A stretch of DNA of 64,000 bases from Heliopora coerulea (Eukaryota > Cnidaria > Anthozoa > Scleralcyonacea > Helioporidae). Position numbers and translations under genes: made by a program. Positions 22,971 to 34,201 of the stretch are shown in pieces. The notes under the pieces were generated by a model that saw only the letters and a program-made list of their open reading frames with translations, was not told the origin of the DNA and searched no databases. Numbering within the stretch: position 1 is the stretch's first letter; every line of letters starts with the position of its first letter. The DNA lies in assembly GCA_030142905.1 (NCBI GenBank), contig JASJOG010000256.1, positions 97,001-161,000 of the forward strand. The letters run 5' to 3'.

Positions 22971-24017
22971 ATGGCGAGTAAGACGTCTAGCAAAGAGCTT
23001 CTGAATTCAAGTGTTAAAGCTAGTGATATAAGGCAAAATCTTAAAGTGACTACGAAAGGAAAGCTTAAATGGAAAGGCAGCTTTAGTGATCTGCAAGACT
23101 TACTGATCCGAGAGCTTGGAATACAAACGGAGACGAAGTGGTCAACACCGGGAGGCTATTGTAAGAAATTTGAAAATAATGACCTAACCATTAGATGGTA
23201 TACAGACAGCTTTTCCCTTATAATCAAAGGACATGATAGCAGCCTATTAATGGAAAAGCTTGGTCTATTGGCCACTAAGGAATCTGAAACAGCTGAAGAG
23301 AATAAGGAAGAATCTATCAGAACTGGCGAAGAACTTGAATATGGTGCCGAAGACGATACGCTCGAGCAAGATACCGGTATTGAAAAATTTCCTTCGCAAA
23401 TGTCAATAAATGAAAAGTCTAATGACTTAGTCAATATAGACACTATCCTGGAACTTATAGAACTAAAAGTTAATGATATAAAGAAGGAGTTTACGTCAAA
23501 GGTAAGTGACTTAGAAAATGAAATCTTTGATCTAAAGACACACAGCACGGGAAGTCTATCACAAGGGAAGTTTATTGACAACCTTAAACGCAAAAAACAG
23601 GAATTAAAGGAGGAGAACTGTGCGCTACGCGAAAAAGTTAAGAATCTGTCCCTCATTGTGTCGGACCTGAATAACAAAATTAAAGATAATGAAAAAGAGC
23701 GATTGAGCCTTATAACAGCAATGAAGTTACTTTATACGGAAACAGATTTGGAAATCCCTCGACTAAATCTTGAAACCCAATGGCAAACCAAGTCAACAGA
23801 CCGAACACAAAATGCATCGAATCCAAGTCGATTGGAAACACGTAGTCGGTCTAATGAGAGCGCTGATGCTATACCAACAAGTAATCGTTACTCAGCACTA
23901 AACATCACTGACGAAGATGAGCCAGTGGAAATACTTGAGACTGAGCCGAAGGATTTACCATCACTGCCGGCACAGAAACAACTGCCTAAAAAAGTGGAGA
24001 GAGTAATACACATTTAA
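22971..24017 (+). CDS. Gag/ORF1-like coiled-coil protein, copy 2
   Basis: The same 348-residue ORF as at 15846-16892, with Lys instead of Met at residue 224 (codon change at 23641). The N-terminal WSTPGG domain, acidic stretch and coiled coil are unchanged. It lies about 200 bp upstream of the PLE reverse transcriptase remnant. Confidence 0.55.
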   Translation: MASKTSSKELLNSSVKASDIRQNLKVTTKGKLKWKGSFSDLQDLLIRELGIQTETKWSTPGGYCKKFENNDLTIRWYTDSFSLIIKGHDSSLLMEKLGLLATKESETAEENKEESIRTGEELEYGAEDDTLEQDTGIEKFPSQMSINEKSNDLVNIDTILELIELKVNDIKKEFTSKVSDLENEIFDLKTHSTGSLSQGKFIDNLKRKKQELKEENCALREKVKNLSLIVSDLNNKIKDNEKERLSLITAMKLLYTETDLEIPRLNLETQWQTKSTDRTQNASNPSRLETRSRSNESADAIPTSNRYSALNITDEDEPVEILETEPKDLPSLPAQKQLPKKVERVIHI

Positions 24018-24224
24018 AGAAAACGATATATTTTTTAAAAGCATACATGTTTCGACAACTTCAAGATGCCATCTTCAGTGCAGAATAAATGATGTGAGGT
24101 AATATGATACAATAATATATGAGTTAGGATATGAATAAATTATTTACAATAGATGAGGAAGTGATCTGCTTACAAATAGAGAATTATTTGCATAAAGTGA
24201 TGATAGGTGTATTTATAAACTGAA

Positions 24225-25558
24225 AATAAGATCATCGTTCTTAAACCCGACAAAGGCAATGGTGTGGTCATTATGGATCGCCAGGTATACATCAACTCTT
24301 GCTATTCTATCATAAACAATACCTCCAAGTTTAAACTACTCTCTCAAGATCCCACAATTTCCCGTGAAGCAAGACTACAACGACTCTTACGTAAGTTAAA
24401 GAAAAAAGGCTCCATAAACGAACAAACCTATCAAGACATGTTCCCCAGAGGCTCACAACCTGCTCGACTATATGGTTTACCTTAACTCCATAAACTGCGT
24501 TATCCTAATGACACACCTCCGCTTAGACCTATTGGAACTGGATTAACGACTACAACAACAATAAACCCTTATTTTATCGCAGATATGTTGACGACATTTT
24601 TTGTGTTTTTAATGACGAAACTGAGGCTTCACTATTTTTCGATTACATCAACAAACAGCACAACAACATAAACTTTACATACGAAACGGAAAGAGACAAC
24701 AAACTGCCATTTCTTGATGTCTTACTTACTAAATCACATGACAACTGTGTCACTTCTACCTACCACAAACAAACGTATACAGGACTATTGACAAACTATT
24801 TTAGCTTCACACCAGTAACCTACAAAACTGGACTGATACGAACATTGATAGACAGAGCACGGAAATTGAATAACACAGAAAATCATTTAATTTTTACTGA
24901 GAAAGTTTAAAACTGATATCAGATACCTATTTGTGTATCCAAAGTTTTATTTCCTGTTTAAACATAAATTTTCTGAGCCCTTATATTTAAGGAGCGGTCT
25001 CGAAATTAAAGATTTAGAATGGCTTAATATTATAGTTCCATTAAAAGCTGAATGCTAAAAGAAGTTGAAAAATATTAAATTTTTTTTAAGAGCATTAACA
25101 TAATGTGAGATGAATGTTATCAATATTAGCATACAATAAAACAGCGATTTTGTCGTGGTAACAAATTTAAACACAGTTTTTAAATACGTAGATACCATGG
25201 TGAATGGTAATTTAAATGCGAATATGGATCTCGCTATGTGGGTAGAACTAATCAGAGACTGGGTGATAGGATCAAACAACATGTTCCTAGCATGATTAGA
25301 AATGGAACTCAGCCATCACGTCAACAACCAGGACGACTATGCCGCTCCGGTCAATTGATCAGTTGCGACTCAGCTGTTGGCAAACATCTTTTGTCCAACA
25401 AATCTTGCGCCGAAAACTACTCAGATGATAATTTTAGAATTCTTTACAAATGCCGTTCCGCCTTTCAATTGAAGGTGATGGAAGCCATTTACATAAAACT
25501 TAATGATCCTGATCTGTGCCGGCAAAAGGAATTTGTTTTCAAACTATCGCTATTTTGA
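24225..25558 (+). pseudogene. PLE RT plus GIY-YIG, internally deleted, copy 2
   Basis: Same structure and lesions as 17100-18433: in-frame stop after ARLYGLP, missing central RT, then RRYVDDIF in another frame, then the GIY-YIG module. One substitution at 25529 gives Glu instead of Lys near the C-terminus. Confidence 0.8.
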
Positions 25559-25893
25559 CCCTCCCACATTCCGTTGGGTTGATGTCACGGGTTTTCTTTA
25601 GACTATATAAGCGGGTGATATGTTTCTTTCTTTCTCTTTAGTTAGCAGACGTATAGCACTTGATAAGTGGTCTGCCGAAATGCATCGTGCTTTTTTCTGA
25701 TTCTTTAGGCGTATTCTTTACGTAGAATATTACCTCTTTAAGTTTCAAACAGTTCTGTTAAGAACTAAACTATCCAACAGTCTTTGGTAACTGTGTATAC
25801 TTCTTTAAGCATATATTACTCTTCATCTTCTCCCACTTTATCTCAATTACCATTCACCATGGTATCTACGTATTTAAAAACTGTGTTTAAATT
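25164..25893. repeat. 49-bp inverted repeat, copy 2
   Basis: Arms 25164-25212 and 25845-25893, equivalent to the arms at 18039-18087 and 18720-18768. Confidence 0.85.
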
Positions 25894-26301
25894 AGCATAC
25901 AAGCACGTTAACAAGTAAAACAACTCCATGTTGCCATGGTAACAATGATCATAGTTCAGAATTATAATTTAATTCAATTTAACTCGTAAAAGAGCACAGT
26001 GATCTGAAAAATTTTTTTTTTTTTTAAATCATAATTTTCTTAACACATAGGCAATCAGCAGGATGACTTTATGCCATTATCGTTAATCAACAGGATGACT
26101 TTATGGTTAATTGATTTTTTTCTTTTAAAAATATACCTACTTTATTCACAATTCGTCAAAAAAATTTAATGAAAGTAAAGAAGATCACTGTGTTCTTTCA
26201 CTATTTAAATTAGGCTGAACAGCACTTAGATACAATTTCGAAACGTCAGTGTCGCCATAGTAATTGCTTGAACACTTCTCTTAGTAATAGTAATCGATGC
26301 C

Positions 26302-27249
26302 AAAAATATTTTTCAAATTTTTACGCTGTGTTTAGTGCTCCAAAGTAAACATTTATTAAAATATTGTCAGGGTAAGACTGATATTCTTTAACTTTCAAAG
26401 AGACAGTTTGCGCCACCTTGATAAACATAAAATTTTTGAAATGGTGAACTGTCCAATTATTTTCAATGCCAATTCTTTCCGGATCCGGTGTTTTTATAAC
26501 TTCGGTTTACATACGAATGAAACCATTTTTAATCAGTAATTTAATTAAGATATTTCAATGTGATTCAAGAAAAGTAATCATTAGAATCTCAAACATTAAA
26601 ACATATTTGCACCAGAAAGGTCTAAAACTCAAATTCCGTCGGAAAGCTTTCATATGAGAGAGAATCAAAATGCGGTTTCTCTCCAGATGAATTTGGCGAA
26701 GATTCAATGCAATCGCTATCAAACGATTACTTAGTAAGAGTTCTTGATGTTATCTGGACGCAGCAGCTGCGAAATTCACCAAAACTGAGGCCTACCAATT
26801 GCATATAAACCATTACAGGGAAGTGCTCCCATCTCTATGGCTAAACAACTGTGTTCTTCGCTTCTAAGATGCTAAGTTATTACTATTGAATATTTTTTGT
26901 TATTGGGCAAAATACACATTCAGTAGATAAATATTCTAAATTAGAACGTTTGACATACATAGAGAATATAGTAATGACATCACATGCATGATATCTTTAA
27001 AATTTACGTGTTAAAATATACATTGCTACTAATGCGAACAAAATTACTTAGAAAAAATTAAAACTGTGATCTTATAAAACTTAAATCTGAACTTTACTAA
27101 TTTGCATTATCCAAACTTAAATTATACTTATCTATGCAATGCATATACTATTGGACTGTTTCTAAAACGTTCCGATTTACATTTAAAATTGTAATACTAA
27201 TACCAGTTCGTCATCGTTTCCTTCTCCTTTACTTGGAACACCCTCTTCT
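26302..27249. other. Non-coding stretch, nothing recognised
   Basis: AT-rich, short ORFs only, no repeat structure seen. Confidence 0.4.
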
Positions 27250-28110
27250 GAAGTAGACTATGCAGCTTATGTGCTGGGTTACCCATGCTTTAAACTTCAA
27301 TGTTTTAAACTTTTACTTAAGGAAGTCTTGCTCATAATCTAAATCTTGGTTAATTATTCGTAAGGATCGCTTTTGGACTCGCCCGATATCATTACTTCGA
27401 TCCTTTGTCAGGTTTCCGTTCCATATTTGGGCAGCGTATTCCATAGTTGGCATTTATTTATTGCTGTGTAAAATGCTTTCAAATTCTCCTCTTGAGCGCG
27501 ATAACTTTTGAGCACCTTCAATAGGTAAAGCTGTTAAACCACCTTTTCTATGACTAGACAAATTCCGTGTTTGAACCCCACTTAGATCATCATCAAACCA
27601 AACACCAAGCAGTTTATGTGATTTAACCTTAGTAAAATACTTCTCCCCAACATTAATAGGGGACAAGTTGGTTCCATTTCTTCTAAAATCTGTCTGCATT
27701 TCTTTACATTTCTTTAGATTAAGTACGTTATTCTGCTCTCTCAAAGACTCTATTCACATTTCTTTGGAAATTTCCAATAGCGTTACCAGAAATATGGTGT
27801 GACATATCAAAAATTTCCGAAATAGTTGTATCATTGATAGACATTGCAACATCATCCTCATCTTGATCATCCTTCAGAGCAAAGACTGGTAGGTCGTTAA
27901 TATCGATAATAAAAACCACAGGACCGACTTTACTGCCTACAGGGACTCCGCCTTTAACACTCTTCTCTTCTGAAAGTTGGTTTCTGGATTTAGTCTCCTG
28001 CGTTCGGTTTTGGAGATAAGAGACAAACCATGACACTGGTATCCTGTAAAATTGTAAAAATTTCAAAAAAATATGTGAAAACAATTTTGCGAGGTGTATG
28101 CTAGGCAATT
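27250..28110 (-). pseudogene. CR1/Jockey-like LINE reverse transcriptase fragment
   Basis: Minus-strand pieces in several frames follow the order of a non-LTR RT. WFVSYLQNRTQ and GVPVGSKVGPVVFIIDIND (palm, equivalent to the usual GVPQGS-LGP) lie near 27890-28060. A degenerate catalytic region follows near 27820-27860. Then come LNLKKCKEM and KSHKLLGVWFDDDL (27580-27725) and the C-terminal DIGRVQKRSLRII (about 27350-27400). Stops, frame shifts and the absence of an endonuclease domain show it is dead and 5'-truncated. Confidence 0.7.
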
Positions 28111-28600
28111 ATTCACCTCAGTGTCAGTGAATACTGTAGATATTTCCTCCTCGCTTCGTGGCTCGGTAAATATCCACCACTATTTACCTCCACTTCCGGG
28201 AATAAGTGTTCTTTATTCCTTTGAACAGGTTGGGATTTTGTCTGCGCTGACCGACGAATAGCGGGCTCAATTACCTTCAAACAAAATTTGGCTTTGAAAA
28301 TGGAAAACCATAACTTTGTAGCTTGTCTATCGTCTTTCAAGTGGTACAGCAATTGTGAAGAGAGTAAAATTCTTGCCATTTAGTATGTTTATTGTCTTAA
28401 AGGTAACACAGCGTCGTCATCGGAACTAGAGTGATAGCAAAATACTTTGAGATAATTTTACAAGCCCACAATTTTGAATTTGTCTACCCGAATGCTTGTT
28501 CACATGTGGTACTTTTCTCACGCGTGATCTGTACAAAATGCCCACCTGTTATTCCTTTGTATGACTCAGTCATCCTCTGATCATTGGCGTTATTATGATC
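28111..28600. other. Non-coding flank left of outer Polinton
   Basis: Possibly further decayed LINE sequence; nothing clear is recognised up to the target duplication at 28601-28606. Confidence 0.4.
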
Positions 28601-28606
28601 ATGGCA

Positions 28607-28872
28607 AGTAGTATGTAAAATCCGGATTCCAGCACATTTGTCACTTCCGGTTTAAAAAAAGGTCAAAATTTTTCTAAGTGTCGTAGGGAAATCCCCTTTT
28701 TTATCATGATGACGTCACGTCCGGTTTAAAAAAGGTCAAAATTTTTCTAAGTATCGTGGGGGAATCCCCTTTTTATCATGATGACGTCACTTCCGGTCGC
28801 TTTCAATTGGTCAAAAATTTTTCAAAGTGTCGCAGGGGAATCCCCTTTTTATCCTGATGCCGTCACTTCCGG
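28607..28872 (+). repeat. Outer Polinton left TIR
   Basis: Pairs with 62872-63084. It is built of about 74-bp tandem units, each with 'cttccggt', 'ggtcaaaattttt', 'gggaatcccc' and 'atcatgatgacgtcac'. It has one more unit than the right TIR. Perfect TGACGTCA palindromes lie at 28710-28717 and 28782-28789, with a degenerate one near 28857-28864. Further unit-like remnants continue to about 28945. Confidence 0.92.
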
Positions 28873-28998
28873 TTTCACTTGCTTAACTTCCGGTTTTGCT
28901 TCTCATTTCTAGAATATTCTAAGTGTGGTAGGGGAATCCCAGTATATTAATTTTTGACACAATTTTAAACAAACAATAATTCTATTTTGCTAAAGTTT

Positions 28999-31900
28999 TT
29001 ATGGTTTAAATCCAAATATATTCTCATAAGTGTTAATCATTTTATTCATATAATGACCATATGCCAAAGTGTCAATTTTATTATCCAAAATAATTCTTTT
29101 ATCATCTTTTGCCGACAATGCAATTTTTTCTACACATTCAGTATACAATTCATGATTTCGGTGTCTTATTAAATTAATTTTTCTCATTTGTTCTTCTTCA
29201 TTAAATAAACAATCTTTATAATTTTGAAATGTTAAATTTTTTCAATAACATTTTTCTTAATACCTTTACATTTTTTTGATTCCTTTCCACTTTCACACAT
29301 TAAATAAGAATATAATTTTGATATGAGCCCTACAAATTCTATTATTATTTTACCACCACACTCATCTTTCATCATTCCAATTACTTTTTTGTTTAAACCG
29401 GTTTTAATTCCGCTTTCATGTTCTTTTGGATAATTACTTGTGTCAAACATTTTTTCAACATCTGGGGTTATATCTTTATAAAAATCTTCAGTTTTAATTT
29501 CATACATTAAACTGTCAGTATCTGTAAATAACAACCGCGCATTTTCACCATATTTTAATTTAATATAATTGTAATGAAAATCATACATTAAAATCTTTGA
29601 TAAATCTAATATACTCATTCCTAAATATATTGGTTTATTTAGCTTAACTTTTTTCTTATGCATATGCACAGCAATTAAATTTTCAGAAAATATTGTTCTT
29701 TTGTCAAAATTGGTTTTAGAAAATAATTTTAATGCTTTTCCTTCTCTGTTAACTATTTGTATATCAACTCTGTTTCTAACATTCTCCATAGTTTTTCCAA
29801 ACACAGAATTATTCGTAAGTTTGAAAAAGTCTTTTTCAAATTCATTTTTTGCGTTTGTTCTCAGTTTTGTGTTTAAATCAATATATTTTTTCATAAAATC
29901 TTCTTCATGAAATTTAATACCTTTATGAATTTTTGTAATTTTTAATCCTAATTTTTCATATAATTTCAAGTTTTCACTATGTAAAACATATTTTTCTTTA
30001 TTATTCAAATTTGGAATTAATTTTTCAACTGTGCCAACTTTTAATCTTTCTGGCGCTAATGGGTAATCATTATGTAAATCATGCAGCTCTTCAGGGTATT
30101 CCAAGTGAACTTCTAATATACAAGAAAATTTTTCTCAATTTTGTAATTCTCTTTCATTCATCCATTCAAAATCTCTCACAGGAAGTTTTTTACTCATAGC
30201 CCATCCGTATAAATTATTCGCATCTAAATAACAAATATATACATTATATTCTTCAGGATTATACTTTGAGCCCATATAAGGATTATTAGCTTTTGCATAT
30301 CGCTTTGTAATTGTTGAAACTCCTCCTCTAATTCCATTTTCAATCATAAGGTACATTTGTGGGTCAGATAATAAGTCCAATTCAACTCCAGTCATTTTTA
30401 ACATTGCATCCCACGCCAATCCAGGTGAAGTATAATACCAAGCGGGGTCTAATTTATAATTTTCTTTACAAACTTTTCTAAAATTTTCAAAAACATCTGC
30501 CAAAAGTATCACATCAGTTTTCAAATATAAGTCATGGTATTCTTTCATATTTTTAATTTTAAATTTTTTCCAAACATTTTGCACATGTTCATAATCTTCT
30601 TCGCTTATATTTTCATCATTTAATTTTGAATAAAATTCCTTAATATCAGGTAATTTTACTTCTTTTAATTTTTCAATATTATTAAACCAATCATATGGAA
30701 ACACACCTTTTCTAGTTAATAATTCTCTTTCCTCTTCATTTTTGTAAAATCTTTTCATAATATTTGGTTCATTTTTATCTAAATTTTTAACCAAGTTTCC
30801 TAAATCACTTTGCATAAACTTAAAACTGTCAATTAATCTAATTTGTTTTTTATCAATATTCATTTCTTTGATTTTATACTCTATTTCACCTTTTTCATCA
30901 TATTCAATAATGTTTTCTTTACATTTACTTTTAAATTGTTTTTCTGTAATTGTTTTTTCAGATTCAAATTCATCAACAATAGTCTCTTTTGTGAATGAAA
31001 TATATTTCTCCTCAGTTTTGGGTATACAATTAATTTCACCTTCTGAAGCACCTAGATTTTTTATAAACAAATGACTATCATAATTTTGTAAATTATGAAA
31101 TATAACTGGAACAAATTTAGGGTTTTTCATTTTTGAATTACAACTATTACAAGCAGCACCTCGATATTTTCCAGTATAATGGCAATGGTCTTTAACTTTA
31201 TCATCTTTTACAAATTCTTTACTACGTGCATAACATTTCTTAGCTTTTTCAAAATCTTTTTTATCCTTTTCTCTTAATATTATCTTTTTTGAAAATTTAA
31301 ATTGCTCATGTATTTTTTTAATATTATTTTCTAAACTTTCTACAAATTTTAAAGAAACGTCTTCATCAGAATTGCCCTTTTTACTGTGTATTACTAATTT
31401 TGGTTTAAATAAATTATCATCAAAACATTTTATCAAATAACAATATCCAGACGGTAAATGTTTTTGAAATTGTTTTGTATTATTGTCAATATTTTTATCC
31501 TCATATTTTAAATTACATTCAAAATCTGCATAAATTACAAACGGCACATTGTGCATTCTTTCATAATTTTTAAACTTTAATTTTTCTTCTTTTTTAGGAT
31601 AAAAAGTTTTTCCACATTTATATTTTGAACAATATTCTAAATGATCTTTAAGAGTTTTTTCATTTCTAAAATTTTGTAAACAATAATTACAAATATATAT
31701 ATTTTCTTTGCTTTTATTGACTTGTTTTGAAAATAATCTACTCATATTTTTAATTAAACAATAATGTCTATCACCATTTTCATTAGTTATTAACAATATG
31801 TTCACATGTGTGTTAATTTTTCCCAAGTGTAATTTACTCACCCACAAAGGAAAAAGATATCTTTCATAACCAAACACATTAATTGGAATGTTATTATTTT

Positions 31901-32828
31901 TTTCAAATTTATCAGTATCTGAAAATTTACATGGAAATTCCATACCTTTTGTATTAAAACTCTCAGCTTTCTTTTTTAGAATTTTTGTAATTCTACTAGG
32001 ATTTTTCAAATTTGGATCGGTTTTCAAAAGTTCATTTATTGTTACACACCATAATAAACATTTTTGATCATCATTTTGTGGATTAATAATTGCATTTTTT
32101 TTTATTAAATTTTTTGGTAATGGAATATAAGATGATGGACCCAATAGTCTGATTTTATTAATATTATGAATTATTTCTAAACTTTTATAAAATTTCCATA
32201 AACTTGAATTATTTAAATATTTTTCAAAACTTTTAATAATTTTTTCTTTCATTCTTTTAAATATTTCATCAAAATTGTTTCCATCAAAAATTTCTTCATA
32301 ATGACTATGAAAATGTGCTTTATCTGTGGTTTCTTCTCCAGTTGCTGGATTTGTTTTTTTCATTAAACATACAAGAGTTATTTGTTGTTTTGTACTTGAA
32401 TATTTTTTAAATTTTTTTATTACCAATGGTTTTATTTTTTCCAACACACTCAAAGGATCATATAAAGATAATCTGACTTCTTTCAAATCCATTTCATATC
32501 TTTTTGTGACATTCAAAGGTTCTTTATCCAATTTGAACTTTGGTTCAACCATTTGCGGTTTTCCCTGTATTTTATTAAATATATTTGAAACATTTTCTTT
32601 TAAATGATTATACCAATTTGTTATTTTTTCTGTTCCTTTGTTTACATTATTTCTATATTTATCAAATAAATTAAGTAGTTCTTCTTTAGACTTGTTAAAT
32701 AAATTATTTGTTTTTTCTTTAGACTTTTCAATCAAACTTTTAATTTTTGAAACGTATTTTGTTGGTAATAATAAAGGAGCGTTAATTTCAGGAACATCTG
32801 TGTCTAACAAACTTTGGGACCCAATCAT
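28999..32828 (-). pseudogene. pPolB: Protein-primed DNA polymerase B (outer copy)
   Basis: The replicative polymerase of Polintons, which copies the genome from a terminal protein. From the start at 32828 it has a lysine-rich N-terminus, a Cys/His region (DQKCLLWC, then THVNILLI), Cys finger-like motifs (CNYCLQNF), the exonuclease motif YADFECN, the HCHYTGKYRGAAC motif, HNLQNYDSHLF, YLKTDVILLADV, motif A (YLDANNLYGW), a motif B-like NNSVFGKTMENV and motif C (FTDTDSL). An in-frame stop near 30105-30134 falls shortly after motif A, where the inner copy has Trp. A frame shift near 29231 separates the last part. The catalytic motifs themselves are intact. About 1,276 codons long. Confidence 0.95.
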
Positions 32829-32916
32829 TCTTTATTATTATATTTTTTGTCTTATAAGACCTTTTCATAATTGATTGAGAAAAATGGTCTTATAGAGAAT
32901 ATTTTCATAATAAAGA
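32829..32916. promoter_or_regulatory. Symmetrical divergent promoter region
   Basis: These 88 bp separate polB (leftward) from the 261-aa gene (rightward). Both ATGs sit in mirror-image copies of 'ataataaagaatg', and the middle has further dyad pieces ('gtcttataagacc' and 'ggtcttata'). This suggests one control region switching both genes together. The start context differs from the TAAATG seen at other genes of the element. Confidence 0.55.
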
Positions 32917-33702
32917 ATGAGTTCGGTAATGTTGTCAGACATGAAAACTTTCGATGTTAATGATATTGTTTTTTCAAAACCTAAAAAATATGATAAAAAC
33001 AATGTGAATTTTAAAATAGTAAAAATCCGAGTGAAAACAGGATCTAAATTATTTCCTTTGATTATTGCAACAGATAAATGTTTTTCATGGGGTCTTCAAA
33101 AATCTGGAGAAAAATTCAATCAACCAGGATATAATATTCCTATTGTTTTGAAAAATAAGAATGAAAATGGTGAAATAAAACCAACAGAATATCAAGAAAA
33201 TTTTTTGACTTTGTTTCATAAAATAACAGAAAAATGTAAAGATTATTGTATTGAAAATAGAGAAAAATTGGATAAATATGATCTCGAAAGAAGAGATTTG
33301 AAAAAAATTGCAAACTGTATTTATATCAAAAAAGAAGTTAAGGATGGTAAAGAAGTTTTTATGAGAAATTATTCTCCCACTCTGTATGCTAAAATAATAT
33401 ATAAGAAGAAAAGAGATAAGATCATAACACCTTTTTACGAAATGAAAAATGTTGAAGGAAACAGTGGAAGAAAAGTGAATCCCATAGAATATTTGAATGA
33501 AAAATGTTATATAAAAGCTGCTATAATATTTGATTGTATTTTTATAGGAAATCAAACCATATGTCTTCAACTTAAAGTTTATGAAGCAAATATTCAAAAA
33601 ATAGAAAATAATTTTAGAAGATTGTTGTTTTTTGATGAAGATAGTGAAGGAGATAGTAAAAGTGAAAGTGACGATGAAGATGATGAATATGTTTGTTGTT
33701 AA
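32917..33702 (+). CDS. Conserved protein, possible ssDNA-binding (outer)
   Basis: An intact ORF of 261 residues. It opens with VNDIVFSKPKKY, continues with KIRVKTGSKLFPLIIATDKCFSWGLQKSG and ends in a highly acidic tail (residues about 243-258, DEDSEGDSKSESDDEDDE) plus CC. The 'IVFSKPKK' start and the acidic C-terminus recall DUF2738/DUF5871-type proteins of large DNA viruses, thought to bind ssDNA; that assignment comes from memory and is tentative. Its divergent pairing with polB fits a replication role. It lies only 18 bp from the insertion site and has no counterpart in the inner element. Confidence 0.5.
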   Translation: MSSVMLSDMKTFDVNDIVFSKPKKYDKNNVNFKIVKIRVKTGSKLFPLIIATDKCFSWGLQKSGEKFNQPGYNIPIVLKNKNENGEIKPTEYQENFLTLFHKITEKCKDYCIENREKLDKYDLERRDLKKIANCIYIKKEVKDGKEVFMRNYSPTLYAKIIYKKKRDKIITPFYEMKNVEGNSGRKVNPIEYLNEKCYIKAAIIFDCIFIGNQTICLQLKVYEANIQKIENNFRRLLFFDEDSEGDSKSESDDEDDEYVCC

Positions 33703-33719
33703 TTTTTTTTAAAAAATAA

Positions 33720-33725
33720 AAAATT
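33720..33725. other. 6-bp target duplication of inner Polinton, left
   Basis: AAAATT, identical to 51755-51760. Confidence 0.95.
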
Positions 33726-34177
33726 AGTAGTCTGTAAAGTCCGGGTTCTAGGACATTTTGGGATTTGGTTAAATTTTACACATTTTCAAAATCGACAAAA
33801 ATAGTCGGTGAAAATCCTTTTCCTTGATAACGTAACTTTCGGTTGCTTCGCTGAGAACTTCGTTCGATCACTTCCGGTCACTTCCAGCCTCTTCCAGGAA
33901 TTTGTTAACATTACCGGGAATTTCAACACATTTTAAAAACGGGTCAAAATTTTTCAAAGTGTCTTGGGGGAATAACCTTAACATTCCAAACATTCCATAC
34001 ATGCTCAATCTCCCTAACAACTAGCCTCGCTCGATGTCAACAAAAAAACTATTTTCGGTTTGCTCCGTTGTTAGGGAGATTAGGCATGTATGGAATGCGG
34101 GAAAAACCCCGCAACAAAAAGCGGGGGAATTACCTTATTTTGACAGCACCGAAGGTGCGCGCGAAGCGTTTTTAAGA
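33726..34177 (+). repeat. Inner Polinton left TIR
   Basis: Pairs with 51312-51754. It contains an internal palindrome with arms 33991-34021 and 34067-34097 (29 of 31 bp paired, 45-bp spacer) and a short 'accgaaggtgcgcgcgaagcg' GC-rich hairpin patch at its inner edge. ETS-like 'accggaagtga' is present on the reverse strand near 33870-33885. Confidence 0.92.
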
Positions 34178-34201
34178 AAACAACCTAGCTGATAAAGTAT
34201 T

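Larger units (their letters stand above)
19270..26301 (+). repeat. 7,032-bp direct duplication, copy 2
   Basis: Same content and order as 12145-19176, with a 7,125-bp offset and at least two substitutions. It ends at 'gatgcc' (26301), after which the flanks differ. Confidence 0.95.

Noticed and set aside
28113..28379. 88-residue minus-strand ORF upstream of the LINE fragment
   Set aside because: No resemblance to LINE domains and no other support.
33085..33597. 170-residue Phe/Ile-rich minus-strand ORF
   Set aside because: Antisense shadow of the 261-aa gene. Many Phe/Leu-rich ORFs opposite the AT-rich Polinton genes are of the same kind.
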